From Limnobaculum allomyrinae (GTDB taxonomy: Bacteria; Pseudomonadota; Gammaproteobacteria; Enterobacterales; Enterobacteriaceae): a stretch of 64,000 bases of DNA. How positions within the stretch are numbered: position 1 is the stretch's first letter; the number at the start of each line of letters is the position of its first letter. Both the position numbers and the translations under genes were made by a program. Positions 50,577 to 62,535 of the stretch are shown here, in pieces. Below the pieces are notes generated by a model. The model was not told the origin of the DNA. It worked only from the letters and a program-made list of their open reading frames with translations, and did not search any database. The DNA lies in NCBI RefSeq assembly GCF_016649425.1, contig NZ_JADRCR010000007.1, positions 87,934-151,933 on the forward strand. The letters run 5' to 3'.

Positions 50577-51662
50577 TTAGCCATGACGTCGTTCAAAATC
50601 AGCCATAAACTGAGTTAATGCCTGAACGCCAGCCAGTGGCATCGCGTTATAGATAGATGCACGCATTCCACCCAGGACTCTATGCCCTTTCAGGGCATGT
50701 AAACCTGCAACCTGAGCCTCCTCCAGGAATACTTTATCCAACGCACCATCCGCCAGTTGGAATGGAACGTTCATCCAGGAACGGTTAGGGATCGCGACAC
50801 CATTACGATAGAAATCACTGTTATCAATAAAGTTGTACAGATGTGATGCTTTCTCTTCGTTACGACGAGCCATCTCCGTCAATCCACCCTGAGCCTTTAA
50901 CCATTTAAATACCAGTCCGGACAGATACCAGGCAAAGGTTGGTGGCGTATTGAACATCGAGTCATACTCATCCAACACGGTAAAATCGAGAATAGATGGC
51001 GTCTCTTTGCGAGCCTTACCCAACAAGTCTTCACGTATGATGATCACTGTAATACCTGCCGGTCCAATATTCTTTTGGGCCCCGGCATAAATGACACCAT
51101 AACGACTGACATCAATTGGACGAGATAAAATAGTTGATGAGAGATCCGCGATAACAACCCTATCACCAAAATCTGGCTGTTCATCAATAGCAATACCATC
51201 AATTGTCTCATTTGGACAGAAATGAACATAGGCAGATTTGTCGTTCAATATCCAATCTTTCATTGGCTTGATAGCTGATAATCCATCAATTTGCGTTTTT
51301 GCATCAAACACGTTTGGCGTACAATATTTAGCCGCTTCCTGAATGGCACTGTGAGCCCAATAGCCACCATCAATGTAATCAGCCTGAGTCGCGTCGCCCA
51401 ATAAATTTAATGGGATAGCAGCAAATTGAGCGCGGGCACCGCCATGACTAAACAGCACTTTATAATTATCAGGAATCTTCATCAGATCGCGCAAATCGCG
51501 CTCTGCCGTTTCGGCTACCTGAATAAACTCTTTACTGCGGTGGCTAATTTCCATGACCGATGTGCCGAGCCCCTGCCAATCACAAAGTTCTTGCTGTGCC
51601 TGACGTAACACTTCAACCGGTAACATTGCCGGCCCTGCACTAAAATTAAATACCTGTGCCAT
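50577..51662 (-). CDS. serC: Phosphoserine aminotransferase
   Basis: SerC is the PLP enzyme that makes phosphoserine from phosphohydroxypyruvate, and it also works in pyridoxal phosphate synthesis. The 361-residue product (E. coli 362) begins [20 protein letters not shown], with [14 protein letters not shown] near residue 175, [16 protein letters not shown] near residue 188 with the PLP lysine, and [18 protein letters not shown] near residue 328. GGGCGGTGAAG precedes the ATG. It would normally be the first gene of the serC-aroA operon. The 340 bases to ansB hold its promoter and the ansB terminator. Confidence 0.97.
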   Translation of the reverse strand: MAQVFNFSAGPAMLPVEVLRQAQQELCDWQGLGTSVMEISHRSKEFIQVAETAERDLRDLMKIPDNYKVLFSHGGARAQFAAIPLNLLGDATQADYIDGGYWAHSAIQEAAKYCTPNVFDAKTQIDGLSAIKPMKDWILNDKSAYVHFCPNETIDGIAIDEQPDFGDRVVIADLSSTILSRPIDVSRYGVIYAGAQKNIGPAGITVIIIREDLLGKARKETPSILDFTVLDEYDSMFNTPPTFAWYLSGLVFKWLKAQGGLTEMARRNEEKASHLYNFIDNSDFYRNGVAIPNRSWMNVPFQLADGALDKVFLEEAQVAGLHALKGHRVLGGMRASIYNAMPLAGVQALTQFMADFERRHG

Positions 51663-51930
51663 TTACTTCACCGCCCTGATAGAGATTATGGATTAGTTTT
51701 TAGAAATAGGATTATCGGTTTTATCATTCACTTAGTTTTGCTGCAATGCTTTATGCATCAGTTCTGATTAATTTTTCATACTGAGCGGCATCAACTTTGC
51801 TACCAGTCGTAGAAAAGTATGTTGTAGATAGCAAAGAAAGCGAATGAATTAACTAAAAGCAGCAACTGGATGGCGATATTCATCGTCATTAGATGAGAAA
51901 CAACAAATGTTCCGGTCACCTGAAGAAAGT
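51663..51930. other. serC upstream region
   Basis: This AT-rich stretch precedes serC on the minus strand. I see no gene and no clear regulator box by eye. The serC promoter should lie here. Confidence 0.5.
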
Positions 51931-51972
51931 AAAAAAATAGCGGACACCATTTGTCATACTGGCATCCGCTAT
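51931..51972 (-). terminator. Rho-independent terminator of ansB
   Basis: On the minus strand ATAGCGGATGCCA pairs with TGGTGTCCGCTAT (one mismatch), followed by TTTTTTTAC. It lies 30 bases past the ansB stop. Confidence 0.9.
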
Positions 51973-52002
51973 GACTAAAGACTAATCATTAAAATTTATT
52001 CA

Positions 52003-53052
52003 TTAATACTCATTGAACATCTTCTGAATTTCGGTCGGATCTTGAGTTTTAGTCAATGCCAACTGCAGCAACACTCGTGCTTTTTGCGGATTCAGGGTGC
52101 CTGATGCAACGAAACCGTATTTAACGTCATCAATTTCTGCATCCTGAGTTGTAGACCCCGTCGGCACGCGTGAAGAACGAACCACTACAGTCCCTTGCTC
52201 TCTGGCATTAACCAGTGCATCGAATACCGTTTTATATAAGTTACCGTTACCCACACCTGCGGTAACAATACCTTTGGTACCATCAGCCAGTAAGGCTTTA
52301 ACCGGGGCCGCCGAAGCATTTGCATAACTATAGATAATGTCGACTTTTGGTAGCTCGGTTAGTTTACTTACATCAAACGGTGCCTCTGGTGCATGAGCAC
52401 GTGTTGGCATCCGCTGATAGTCAACCTTGCCATTATGGATGTATCCCAGTGGCCCATAATTGACCGCCTGGAAAGTCTGAACGCCGGTAGTACTGGTTTT
52501 CGTTACATCCCGACCACCAACAACCACATCATTCATCGCCACCAATACGCCACGACCTGCAGAATTCTTATCGGAAGCAACGACCACGGCGTTATAAAGA
52601 TTGAATGGGCCATCTGCGCTCATAGCCGTAGCCGGGCGCATTGCTCCAACCATGACCACTGGCTTATTACATTTTACCGTCAGATTAAGGAAGTAAGAGG
52701 TTTCTTCCATCGTATCGGTACCGTGAGTAATCACGAAGCCATCACTACTGTCACAACGTTCATTGATAGTTTTGGCTAACTTAAGCCAGACTTCATCATT
52801 CATATCCTGTGAACCGATATTAACAATCTGTTCTCCTTTAATATCAGCAATTTCTTTTAACTGTGGAACAGCATCTACTAAACGTTCAACACCAAACTGC
52901 CCGGCAACATAATTGGATTGTGTTTCTGAAACGCCTCCGCCAGCAATGGTTCCGCCTGTTGCCAGCACGGTAATAGTAGGTAATTTTGCTAACGCAGGTA
53001 CGGCGATACAACAAAGCAAAGCACCAAGAGCAGTCTTCTTAAACACTGACAT
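52003..53052 (-). CDS. ansB: L-asparaginase II, periplasmic
   Basis: AnsB is the high-affinity periplasmic asparaginase that hydrolyses L-asparagine to aspartate and ammonia. The 349-residue precursor (E. coli 348) starts MSVFKKTALGALLCCIAVPA with a signal peptide cleaved after PALA, then LPTITVLATGGTIAGGG with the nucleophilic threonine and FVITHGTDTMEETSYFLNLT with the second catalytic Thr-Asp pair near residue 110. It ends IQKMFNEY. In E. coli it is induced anaerobically by FNR and CRP; its place beside the pfl and dms anaerobic genes fits, but I could not confirm an operator. The gene is at a different map position in E. coli. Confidence 0.95.
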   Translation of the reverse strand: MSVFKKTALGALLCCIAVPALAKLPTITVLATGGTIAGGGVSETQSNYVAGQFGVERLVDAVPQLKEIADIKGEQIVNIGSQDMNDEVWLKLAKTINERCDSSDGFVITHGTDTMEETSYFLNLTVKCNKPVVMVGAMRPATAMSADGPFNLYNAVVVASDKNSAGRGVLVAMNDVVVGGRDVTKTSTTGVQTFQAVNYGPLGYIHNGKVDYQRMPTRAHAPEAPFDVSKLTELPKVDIIYSYANASAAPVKALLADGTKGIVTAGVGNGNLYKTVFDALVNAREQGTVVVRSSRVPTGSTTQDAEIDDVKYGFVASGTLNPQKARVLLQLALTKTQDPTEIQKMFNEY

Positions 53053-53430
53053 ACTTAATCTCCTATCTTCGTTATTCTTAAAGTAAAAATCAGGATGAGT
53101 TATTGATACGTTTTAAATAGTCAATCATGAAACAACAAAAATACTAACATGTTGGAAGTTAATCACTTACGCGAAAAATTATAACCCTACGTAATTAAGT
53201 TCTGACACCTAAAAATTCATTAATATTCTGAAACTCACTGTATTATCTGAGTATTCTATTTTTTTTCTGTGACATTACGCCCGAGAACTAACATTTATTG
53301 AATCATTGAGCTAATTAATTATTGCACTACGCACTATGGAGCTATGACCAAAAACCCCGTATGATGCCGGATCGTTAAACTGACGAAACAGAAATGGATA
53401 ATCCCATTAAAATCAAGAGCCTAAACATTA
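53053..53430. other. Divergent ansB-ycaO promoter region
   Basis: The 378 bases between the divergent starts of ansB and ycaO are AT-rich and contain no gene that I can support. A weak FNR-like half site TTGAT lies at 53103-53107, but its partner is poor. Both promoters should lie here. Confidence 0.5.
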
Positions 53431-55206
53431 ATGCAAACAATCACTTCTGCGACAACGCAAACATTTATTCCCGGTAAAGATGCAGCACTGGAAGACTCCA
53501 TCTCTCGTTTTCAACAAAAGCTGACACAATTAGGGTTCAATATAGAAGAGGCTTCCTGGCTTAGCCCGGTTCCAAATGTTTGGTCGGTACATATACGTGA
53601 TAAGGATTGTCCACTCTGTTTTACCAACGGAAAAGGTGCAACCCGAAAAGCTGCTCTGGCTTCTGCTCTGGGTGAATATTTTGAGCGGTTATCCACTAAC
53701 TATTTTTTTGCAGATTTCTATTTAGGTAAAACTATTTCGGAAGGTGATTTTGTTCACTATCCCAATGAGAAATGGTTTCCTGTTTCGCCGGACAACAGCT
53801 TACCTGAAGGGATCTTAGACCCTCATCTGCACGCCTTCTACGATCCTGATCAGAGCCTGACCGCTACCGAACTGGTTGATTTACAGTCTGGCAATGTCGA
53901 TCGCGGCATCTGCGCCCTACCGTTTGTTCGTCAATCCGATCTGGAAACGGTATACATTCCAATGAATATTATCGGCAACCTTTATGTCTCTAACGGGATG
54001 TCTGCCGGTAATAACCGCAGTGAAGCGCGGGTTCAGGCGTTGTCAGAAATTTTTGAGCGTTTCGTAAAAAATCGCATTATCGCTGAAGCTATTAGCCTGC
54101 CAGAAATTCCACAGGCAATGATCAATCTTTATCCTCCGGTAAAAGAAGCAATAACCACGCTTGAAGCTGAAGGCTTCCCAATATTTGCTTATGATGCTTC
54201 ACTGGGTGGTCAGTACCCTGTTATCTGTGTTGTGCTATTTAATCCCGCCAATGGAACCTGCTTTGCTTCATTTGGCGCTCACCCAGATTTTGGCGTCGCT
54301 TTAGAGCGTACCGTTACCGAGCTGCTACAGGGTCGCAGCCTGAAAGATCTGGATGTGTTCAATGCGCCAACATTTGATAACGAAGAAGTGGGCGAATACG
54401 CCAATCTGGAAACCCATTTTATTGATTCCAGCGGTTTAATTTCATGGGATCTGTTCAAACAGCAGGCTGACTATGAATTTGTTGGCTGGGACTTCAGTGG
54501 AACTTCTGAAGAAGAGTTTGCCACGATGATGGCTATCTTTAATAAAGAAGAAGTGGAAGTCTATATTGCTGATTATACCCATTTAGGTGTCGATGCCTGC
54601 CGTATTCTGGCTCCGGGTATGTCTGATATCTATCCTGCTGAAGACCTGGTATTAGCCAATAACAATATGGGCCAACATTTAAGAGATACTATCTTAAGTC
54701 TGCCTTCCAGCCAGTGGCAGCCAGAGGAGTATCTGGCTTTAATTGAACAGATAGATCAGGAAGGTCTGGACGACTTTGTACGCGTGCGTGAATTACTGGG
54801 CATGGCAACCGGCTCAAATAATGTTTGGAGTAGCCTGCGTATAGGTGAACTTAAATCCATGCTGGCGCTCGCCGGTGGTGATATGGATCAGGCACTAAGT
54901 TGGGTTGAATGGACTCAAGAGTTCAACGCTTCACTATTTAGTGACGAACGTCGCAACTACTATCGCTGCCTGCAGACCTTGCTATTAATGCAAGTAGACG
55001 CTGAAGAACGCGATCCGGAGCAGTACAACCCGGCATTTAACCGTATGTATGGTGAAGATACTGTAGCAACCGTGTGGGATAATATTCGTGGAATACAACG
55101 CTTTCACGGTATTTTTGATGTAGATCAAGATCTAACTCAACTGGCTACACACAGCTCTTTACTGGATGCATACAATAAATTACAGGCGGCTAAGCGGCTG
55201 TCTTAA
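53431..55206 (+). CDS. ycaO: YcaO, ATP-binding protein of the YcaO superfamily
   Basis: YcaO is the namesake of the ATP-dependent cyclodehydratase fold. The E. coli protein does not make azolines but assists RimO-dependent beta-methylthiolation of ribosomal protein S12. The 591-residue product (E. coli 586) has an N-terminal domain with SPVPNVWSVHIRD, the YcaO core GKGATRKAALASALGEYFERLSTNY near residue 75 and NRSEARVQALSEIFERFVK near residue 195 (Mg-ATP-binding glutamates), and a C-terminal helical TPR-like domain (about 440-580). A terminator follows. As in E. coli it is upstream of focA. Confidence 0.95.
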   Translation: MQTITSATTQTFIPGKDAALEDSISRFQQKLTQLGFNIEEASWLSPVPNVWSVHIRDKDCPLCFTNGKGATRKAALASALGEYFERLSTNYFFADFYLGKTISEGDFVHYPNEKWFPVSPDNSLPEGILDPHLHAFYDPDQSLTATELVDLQSGNVDRGICALPFVRQSDLETVYIPMNIIGNLYVSNGMSAGNNRSEARVQALSEIFERFVKNRIIAEAISLPEIPQAMINLYPPVKEAITTLEAEGFPIFAYDASLGGQYPVICVVLFNPANGTCFASFGAHPDFGVALERTVTELLQGRSLKDLDVFNAPTFDNEEVGEYANLETHFIDSSGLISWDLFKQQADYEFVGWDFSGTSEEEFATMMAIFNKEEVEVYIADYTHLGVDACRILAPGMSDIYPAEDLVLANNNMGQHLRDTILSLPSSQWQPEEYLALIEQIDQEGLDDFVRVRELLGMATGSNNVWSSLRIGELKSMLALAGGDMDQALSWVEWTQEFNASLFSDERRNYYRCLQTLLLMQVDAEERDPEQYNPAFNRMYGEDTVATVWDNIRGIQRFHGIFDVDQDLTQLATHSSLLDAYNKLQAAKRLS

Positions 55207-55220
55207 ATAAATGACCAAAT

Positions 55221-55255
55221 AACAAGACTCTTTATAAAATATAGAGAGTCTTGTT
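55221..55255 (+). terminator. Terminator of ycaO
   Basis: AACAAGACTCT (55221-55231) and AGAGTCTTGTT (55245-55255) form a perfect 11-bp stem 14 bases past the stop. The T-rich tail is short, so read-through toward focA is possible. Confidence 0.7.
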
Positions 55256-55495
55256 AGCATCTCTTTTAAAAGTGAAATAATAAGAATCAATGTTAAATAA
55301 AAGTAAAAATATATAATTAATAAATTTTAATTGAATACATAATTTATAATTTATTAACAGAACCTGATATCGTTTCAGCTATTGATTAAAATTATTTTGC
55401 AAACATTAAAAAAGTTTTTATACATATTAATCAATGAGATATGTTAAAAAAATACTTTTTCACGCCCTTTTTTACAATTATTCATTTTACTCATC

Positions 55496-55537
55496 ATGAT
55501 CAGTATCAATTTTTGCAGTATACTGCTTTGTTAGTAT
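55496..55537 (+). promoter_or_regulatory. FNR box and promoter for focA-pflB
   Basis: ATGAT-CAGT-ATCAA at 55496-55509 matches the FNR consensus TTGAT-N4-ATCAA at 9 of 10 positions. A TAGTAT at 55532-55537 could be the -10, putting transcription start near 55544. The FNR dyad would then be centred near -41.5, the class II activator position. TATACT at 55519-55524 is an alternative -10. The 55260-55490 stretch upstream is very AT-rich and could bind IHF or ArcA; I assign no sites there. Confidence 0.6.
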
Positions 55538-55588
55538 CACCAAGCAATTTAGTCTTCAGTCTTTATTTAGGCGCAGAGATATTATTAA

Positions 55589-56440
55589 GTGAAAACAGAT
55601 AATCCTATCGCAGCATTATCACCCGCCGCCATGGCTCAGGTTGCCGAGAATGCGGGAATATATAAAGCTACAAAACATCCAGCTATTACATTCTGCTCAG
55701 CAATATTAGCTGGTGCATTTATTTCCATCGCATTTGTCTTCTATATTACCGCTACCACCGGAACAGCTAATGTTCCTTTTGGCGTGGCTAAATTTTTAGG
55801 TGGCGTCTGCTTCTCTTTAGGTTTGATGTTGGTTGTTGCCTGTGGCACCGACCTCTTCACCTCAACGGTAATGACCTGTATTGCTAAAGCAACCAATCAC
55901 ATTACCTGGGGTCAAATGATTCGTAACTGGATCAATGTTTATTTAGGCAATTTGGTTGGCGCTCTATTCTTTGTTGCTATTATATTTTTAGCAGGCCAAA
56001 TCACTGCCGCTAACGGGCTTTGGGGGCTAAATGTACTTCAAACGGCTGACCACAAACTACATCACACCTTTGTAGAAGCGGTTGCTCTTGGTACACTAGC
56101 TAACCTGATGGTCTGTTTAGCAGTATGGATGAGCTACGCCGGGCGCAGTTTGACCGATAAAATGCTGGTCATGATCCTTCCCGTAGCGATGTTTGTTGCC
56201 AGCGGTTTTGAGCACAGCATTGCAAACATGTTTATGATTCCAATGGGAATCGTTATTAAGAATTTTGCATCTCCTGAGTTCTGGCACATGATTAACGCCA
56301 CTCCGGAGCAATTTCCAAGCCTGACTGTTAGTAACTTTGTTATAGACAACTTAATCCCCGTGACAATCGGTAACATCATCGGTGGGTTAATGGTAGGTTT
56401 GCCTTTTTGGGCAATGTATTTACGTGGTGGGAAGCACTAG
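55589..56440 (+). CDS. focA: Formate channel FocA
   Basis: FocA is the pentameric inner-membrane channel that exports, and at low pH imports, formate made by PflB. The 283-residue product (E. coli 285) has six membrane helices with reentrant loops and the family motifs ADNP-like N-terminus KTDNPIAALSPAAMAQ, CGTDLFTSTVMT near residue 92, the conserved NWINVYLGNLVGAL near residue 115, and HHTFVEAVALG near residue 160 with the pore histidine; EHSIANMFMIPMGI follows. The start is GTG at 55589, 62 bases before pflB ends the spacer. It is the first gene of the focA-pflB operon. Confidence 0.96.
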   Translation: MKTDNPIAALSPAAMAQVAENAGIYKATKHPAITFCSAILAGAFISIAFVFYITATTGTANVPFGVAKFLGGVCFSLGLMLVVACGTDLFTSTVMTCIAKATNHITWGQMIRNWINVYLGNLVGALFFVAIIFLAGQITAANGLWGLNVLQTADHKLHHTFVEAVALGTLANLMVCLAVWMSYAGRSLTDKMLVMILPVAMFVASGFEHSIANMFMIPMGIVIKNFASPEFWHMINATPEQFPSLTVSNFVIDNLIPVTIGNIIGGLMVGLPFWAMYLRGGKH

Positions 56441-56503
56441 TTCGACGCTTCCTTCAATAAAAGGTTAATTCAATTTCCTTAGAATACGAAAGGTAGGTAA
56501 AAA

Positions 56504-58786
<2,283 letters not shown>

Positions 58787-58816
58787 TTTAATTAGTTTGA
58801 AAATGCTCTGAAAATG

Positions 58817-58848
58817 AAGCCCTGCAATATTTTGCAGGGCTTTTTTCA
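58817..58848 (+). terminator. Rho-independent terminator of focA-pflB
   Basis: AAGCCCTGCAA (58817-58827) pairs with TTGCAGGGCTT (58832-58842), followed by TTTTTTC. It lies 30 bases past the pflB stop. Confidence 0.92.
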
Positions 58849-59057
58849 TTAATAATAAAAACACCAGCTTTAAAAGAAATCTTAACCAGAATGTCATAGA
58901 ATAGAGGTTCAACCAAAGCAACTCGTTAATTTGATAAACTGAAAAACACAATTAACAGATAGTCTGGTCAAAAAAATTTATTCGATGACAAAGACTGACT
59001 GTCTCAGAAGCAAACACGTTGGGCCCTTTTGGTGGGTCAATTTTGGAGTACACCGTA

Positions 59058-59801
59058 ATGTCAGCAGTAAATGGTCGCATTCACTCATTTGAATCCTGCG
59101 GTACCGTCGACGGTCCGGGAATTCGTTTTATCGTCTTTTTTCAGGGTTGTCTGATGCGTTGTCTTTACTGCCACAACCGCGATACCTGGGATACTCACGG
59201 CGGTAAAGAAGTGTCGGTTGACGATCTGATGAAAGAGATTGTTACCTATCGCCACTTTATGAACGCTTCCGGCGGTGGTGTTACCGCATCGGGTGGTGAA
59301 GCTATCTTACAGGCTGAATTTGTCCGCGATTGGTTCCGCGCCTGTAAAAAAGAAGGGATTCACACCTGTCTGGATACAAACGGCTTTGTTCGTCGTTATG
59401 ATGCAGTGATTGATGAACTGTTGGATGTAACCGATCTGGTGATGCTGGATTTAAAGCAGTTGGATGATAGCGTGCATCAAAATCTGGTGGGGGTATCCAA
59501 CCATCGTACTCTGGAATTTGCTCGTCATTTAGCTAAACGTAACCAGAAAACCTGGATTCGCTATGTGGTAGTTCCCGGCTGGTCTGATGATGAAAAATCT
59601 GCCCGTATGCTGGGTGAATTTACCCAGAATATGACTAATATCGAGAAAATAGAGCTGCTCCCTTACCATGAATTAGGTAAACACAAGTGGGTTGCTATGG
59701 GTGAAGAATATGGTCTTGATGGTGTGAAACCACCCACTAAAGAGATCATGGATCGCGTAAAATCCATCCTCGAAGAGTACGGTCACAAGGTGATCTATTA
59801 A
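59058..59801 (+). CDS. pflA: Pyruvate formate-lyase activating enzyme (radical SAM)
   Basis: PflA is the radical SAM enzyme that installs the glycyl radical on PflB under anoxia. The 247-residue product (E. coli 246) has the cluster-binding [15 protein letters not shown] (CX3CX2C) near residue 30, the SAM-binding [16 protein letters not shown] near residue 76, and [10 protein letters not shown] near residue 178. The ATG at 59058 has GGAG 9 bases upstream and matches the E. coli N-terminus; the earlier in-frame start at 59019 does not. It has its own promoter region, since a terminator follows pflB, and ends in a bidirectional terminator with ycaD. Confidence 0.97.
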   Translation: MSAVNGRIHSFESCGTVDGPGIRFIVFFQGCLMRCLYCHNRDTWDTHGGKEVSVDDLMKEIVTYRHFMNASGGGVTASGGEAILQAEFVRDWFRACKKEGIHTCLDTNGFVRRYDAVIDELLDVTDLVMLDLKQLDDSVHQNLVGVSNHRTLEFARHLAKRNQKTWIRYVVVPGWSDDEKSARMLGEFTQNMTNIEKIELLPYHELGKHKWVAMGEEYGLDGVKPPTKEIMDRVKSILEEYGHKVIY

Positions 59802-59822
59802 TATTCAGGCCACGCTTATGCT

Positions 59823-59850
59823 AAAAGCCCGTAATTTATTACGGGCTTTT
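59823..59850. terminator. Bidirectional terminator between pflA and ycaD
   Basis: AAAAGCCCGTAA (59823-59834) and TTACGGGCTTTT (59839-59850) form a perfect 12-bp stem over a 4-base loop. A and T tracts on both sides let it end both convergent transcripts. Confidence 0.92.
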
Positions 59851-59872
59851 TAAAAATTAATGCCCCTAAGCT

Positions 59873-61018
59873 TTACTGCATCGCCAATGGATTACGATGG
59901 TGCTGCGCCCGGTTAAACAACATTATCAAAAATATTGCTGCCGCCACCGCTATCACCACAAACAATAATCGGTCGGAATAGTGCTGCATTAATGTAGCCG
60001 TTAACGCCGGTCCCGCCAGACTTCCTACCGTATAGCTTAACAAAAGCGTCTGATTCATGGTTATCAGCTCACTGGTGTCCACTTTTTCACAAGCCCATGC
60101 CATCGCTACCGGGTAGAGCGTAAAGCCGGAAAAACCTAATATAAACAGCGCGGGAGCCAAGGGATAACCACTAATAATCACCATTGAGCTAACAATGATA
60201 GCAAACACCTGAATACGCAGAACAAACACCCTGCCATAACGTTCAACCAGCTTACCTGCGGGTAGTTGCCCAACAATACCGGCACCTACCATCAAGGTAA
60301 TCCAGGAACCCACATCGGCATCTCTGTAACCAGCATGAGAAAGATAGATCGGCAGCAGACCATATAGTGAACCAATCACCACCCCAGAAATAATACAGCC
60401 AACAATACCCAGCCGGGCATCACGACGGCGACACATCAGCCATACGGATAGTTTTTTATCAGCGTGCTCTGGTTTAGGGAAGCGGGCAAACAGCAATGGT
60501 AAAACAGCCAGCAACAGCAAGCCAATCACCCAGGGCAGTATGTCACTCAGATTGGTAGGAACTACGCCTAATAACAACTGCCCTATCAACGTTCCCGCAT
60601 AGTAAATAACCATATAGGCAGCAAGCAAAAGCCCACGAGTCTTGATGGTTCCACTGCGTAATAATGCACTTTCCACTACTACCCAAATAACGGCACAGGC
60701 GACCCCCGCTAACAGGCGCCACAGGCTCCAGCTAACAAAACCAACGGATACGCCCAACAATAGCGTTGCTGCAATAAAAAGTGCACAGGAATAGTAATAG
60801 GTTCGGTTAAACCCTAATGTACTTATACAGAACCCCGCTACCAGTGTTCCCAACAAATTTCCGCCGAAATAGGACGAACCGACAATGCCAACTTGCCAGG
60901 TAGTTAAAGATTCATGAATTAACCAGAGAGGAACCAGCGTATTCAGTACCGCCATTGATGTTGTAAATAACAACAGCCCGGCCAGCAGTAACAGCACGGG
61001 ACGACTAAACGCAGACAT
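59873..61018 (-). CDS. ycaD: YcaD, MFS-type transporter of unknown substrate
   Basis: A major facilitator superfamily inner-membrane protein with twelve predicted membrane helices. The 381-residue product (E. coli YcaD 382) shares [11 protein letters not shown] near residue 24, VGTL-type loop 2-3 and [12 protein letters not shown], the central VVVESALL and [16 protein letters not shown] near residue 315. The open frame extends to a TTG at 61033; the ATG at 61018 gives the family start. No substrate is known. It stays next to the dms and pfl genes as in E. coli, where ycaC/ycaM/ycaN/ycaK lie in between and are absent here. Confidence 0.92.
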   Translation of the reverse strand: MSAFSRPVLLLLAGLLLFTTSMAVLNTLVPLWLIHESLTTWQVGIVGSSYFGGNLLGTLVAGFCISTLGFNRTYYYSCALFIAATLLLGVSVGFVSWSLWRLLAGVACAVIWVVVESALLRSGTIKTRGLLLAAYMVIYYAGTLIGQLLLGVVPTNLSDILPWVIGLLLLAVLPLLFARFPKPEHADKKLSVWLMCRRRDARLGIVGCIISGVVIGSLYGLLPIYLSHAGYRDADVGSWITLMVGAGIVGQLPAGKLVERYGRVFVLRIQVFAIIVSSMVIISGYPLAPALFILGFSGFTLYPVAMAWACEKVDTSELITMNQTLLLSYTVGSLAGPALTATLMQHYSDRLLFVVIAVAAAIFLIMLFNRAQHHRNPLAMQ

Positions 61019-61128
61019 TCTTATGCCAAACAAGGGAAGGAGAAATTGTTGCGCATCATCCCACTGTTGTTTTAAAAGTCAATTAGCAAAAAAATGATTG
61101 TTACACATTCATTGTTGCTGACTGAAAC

Positions 61129-61160
61129 TACTTTGTATTAATTACTTTTAATACAAAGTA
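61129..61160. promoter_or_regulatory. 13-bp perfect palindrome upstream of ycaD
   Basis: TACTTTGTATTAA (61129-61141) and TTAATACAAAGTA (61148-61160) are perfectly complementary around TTACTT. It lies about 110 bases upstream of ycaD and 106 past the ferredoxin gene. It could be an operator for ycaD or the end structure of the dms transcript; only the plus strand carries a T-run after it. Confidence 0.5.
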
Positions 61161-61266
61161 TTAGTTTTTTTCAGTGCCGTATCGATCATTAGTTTTTATT
61201 GTTATAAAAACACATTAAATATAAGAGAAGGGAAATAACTACAATGCAGGCCGATAACAAGCCAAA

Positions 61267-61824
61267 TTAGTTTAAAGGCGCTAATGAAATATGACCGTGA
61301 TAGCAGGCCAGTTTACACTTTCCACAACCATTACAACGAACCTCATCAACGATTACCTGATTAAAAGAATCAAAAGCGATCGCTTGCTGTGGGCAACTCA
61401 TCACACACAAACGGCAATAATTATCCATCCGCCCCAGGCAACTGGTACCGACAACGGGTTTCAGACCGGTATCCGGCGTAACTTGAGACTCCAGTGCCCC
61501 GGTCTGACACACATCCGCGCACTTATGGCAAAAGTCACAGTCGGCATATTCAATTTGCAGTTCAGCCTTGCCACTATTCATGGCAATAATGCCATAAGGA
61601 CAGGCTGATACACACTCTCCACAACCATTACATAAGCGTAAAAATAATGACTCCACAATCGCTTGTGGAGGACGACCTGCATGACGAGCAATATCCTGAT
61701 GTTCAATACGCGCCTGAGTTTGCTGCCCGGCTTTAAAAAAACCACGGAGTAAACCCCGACGACTCACCGTATGGTGAGTCATCCAGGCTTTGTAGTATTT
61801 CTCATCTCGACTATCAATAGCCAT
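61267..61824 (-). CDS. NapF-like ferredoxin-type protein of the dms cluster
   Basis: A 185-residue cytoplasmic polyferredoxin. It has an N-terminal SRRGLLRGFFKAG motif like NapF, then four cysteine motifs: CNGCGECVSACP near residue 65, CDFCHKCADVCQ near residue 95, CLGRMDNYCRLCVMSCP near residue 129, and CNGCGKCKLAC near residue 165, so it should bind three or four 4Fe-4S clusters. NapF in E. coli helps mature the molybdenum enzyme NapA. Here it is the last gene of the dms cluster: its ATG overlaps the dmsD stop (TGATG). A role in loading or maturing DmsA is inferred from that coupling. It is not E. coli NapF itself; the identity is family-level. Confidence 0.85.
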   Translation of the reverse strand: MAIDSRDEKYYKAWMTHHTVSRRGLLRGFFKAGQQTQARIEHQDIARHAGRPPQAIVESLFLRLCNGCGECVSACPYGIIAMNSGKAELQIEYADCDFCHKCADVCQTGALESQVTPDTGLKPVVGTSCLGRMDNYCRLCVMSCPQQAIAFDSFNQVIVDEVRCNGCGKCKLACYHGHISLAPLN

Positions 61825-62465
61825 CAGAAAAATAGATCTTTAGTGATTACAGAAACATTCAGTCGCTGTTGCCAGTGGGCCAAAGTAATGGAGGTCAGCC
61901 GGGCAATCCCCTGATAGAAAGGGTGTTCCGCCCTCTCCTCCAGTAACGTCAAAAAGCGACTACTCCATGGCAACACATGTTCGCCTAAGAGAATACCTGG
62001 TTGTCCGGGTTGATTTTCTGCCAACCATGCAGCCAGCATTAACAGTAAACCAATATGATCTTCCGGTTCACGCAGTTGCTGTTGAACTGCAATCCCCAGC
62101 GAAGCTTGCCATTGACGCAGATCCAGCGTCGAATTACCGAAAACCACACTCTCACGATCCAGATAAACCGAACCCCATGGTGGTGCAGGTAATGCCTCAG
62201 GCCCAATAAACAAACGCTGATAGGCTTCATTCAGGGTTTGTCGATGCTCGGTATTTAATCCGGTATTAATTAACGCCGCTGCCGCTCTTATCTCAGACAT
62301 GGCACCGCAGGGCCATTCTTCTTGCCAGTTATCATTACTGAGTAACTCAAGCAGAGAAATCACTTCTGGTCGATCCGGTGCATAATACAACAGTGCTCCC
62401 AGCATCCGACCCGTTAACGAAACATCATCAAGATCGGCAAGGCCAGGCGTAGCAGGAGAAATCAT
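61824..62465 (-). CDS. dmsD: Twin-arginine leader-binding chaperone DmsD
   Basis: DmsD is the TorD-family chaperone that binds the Tat leader of DmsA and delays export until the molybdenum cofactor is in place. The 213-residue product (E. coli 204) has TGRMLGALLYYAPDRPEVIS near residue 18, PPWGSVYLDRESVVFG near residue 95 and REPEDHIGLLLMLAAWLAE near residue 130, all family hallmarks. A TTG at 62495 keeps the frame open, but the ATG at 62465 with AAAGG 7 bases upstream fits the E. coli start. It is 70 bases after dmsC and overlaps the ferredoxin gene by 1 base. In E. coli dmsD sits in the distant ynfEFGH cluster; here it travels with dmsABC. Confidence 0.93.
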   Translation of the reverse strand: MISPATPGLADLDDVSLTGRMLGALLYYAPDRPEVISLLELLSNDNWQEEWPCGAMSEIRAAAALINTGLNTEHRQTLNEAYQRLFIGPEALPAPPWGSVYLDRESVVFGNSTLDLRQWQASLGIAVQQQLREPEDHIGLLLMLAAWLAENQPGQPGILLGEHVLPWSSRFLTLLEERAEHPFYQGIARLTSITLAHWQQRLNVSVITKDLFF

Positions 62466-62535
62466 AGATAACCTTTCTGTCAGTTGGAAACTCAATAAAC
62501 AGCGCCCTTTCGAGCGCCATTTATTGTATTACAGA

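Noticed and set aside
53103..53116. Possible FNR box in front of ansB
   Set aside because: Only the TTGAT half fits; the other half matches poorly, so I did not call it a site.
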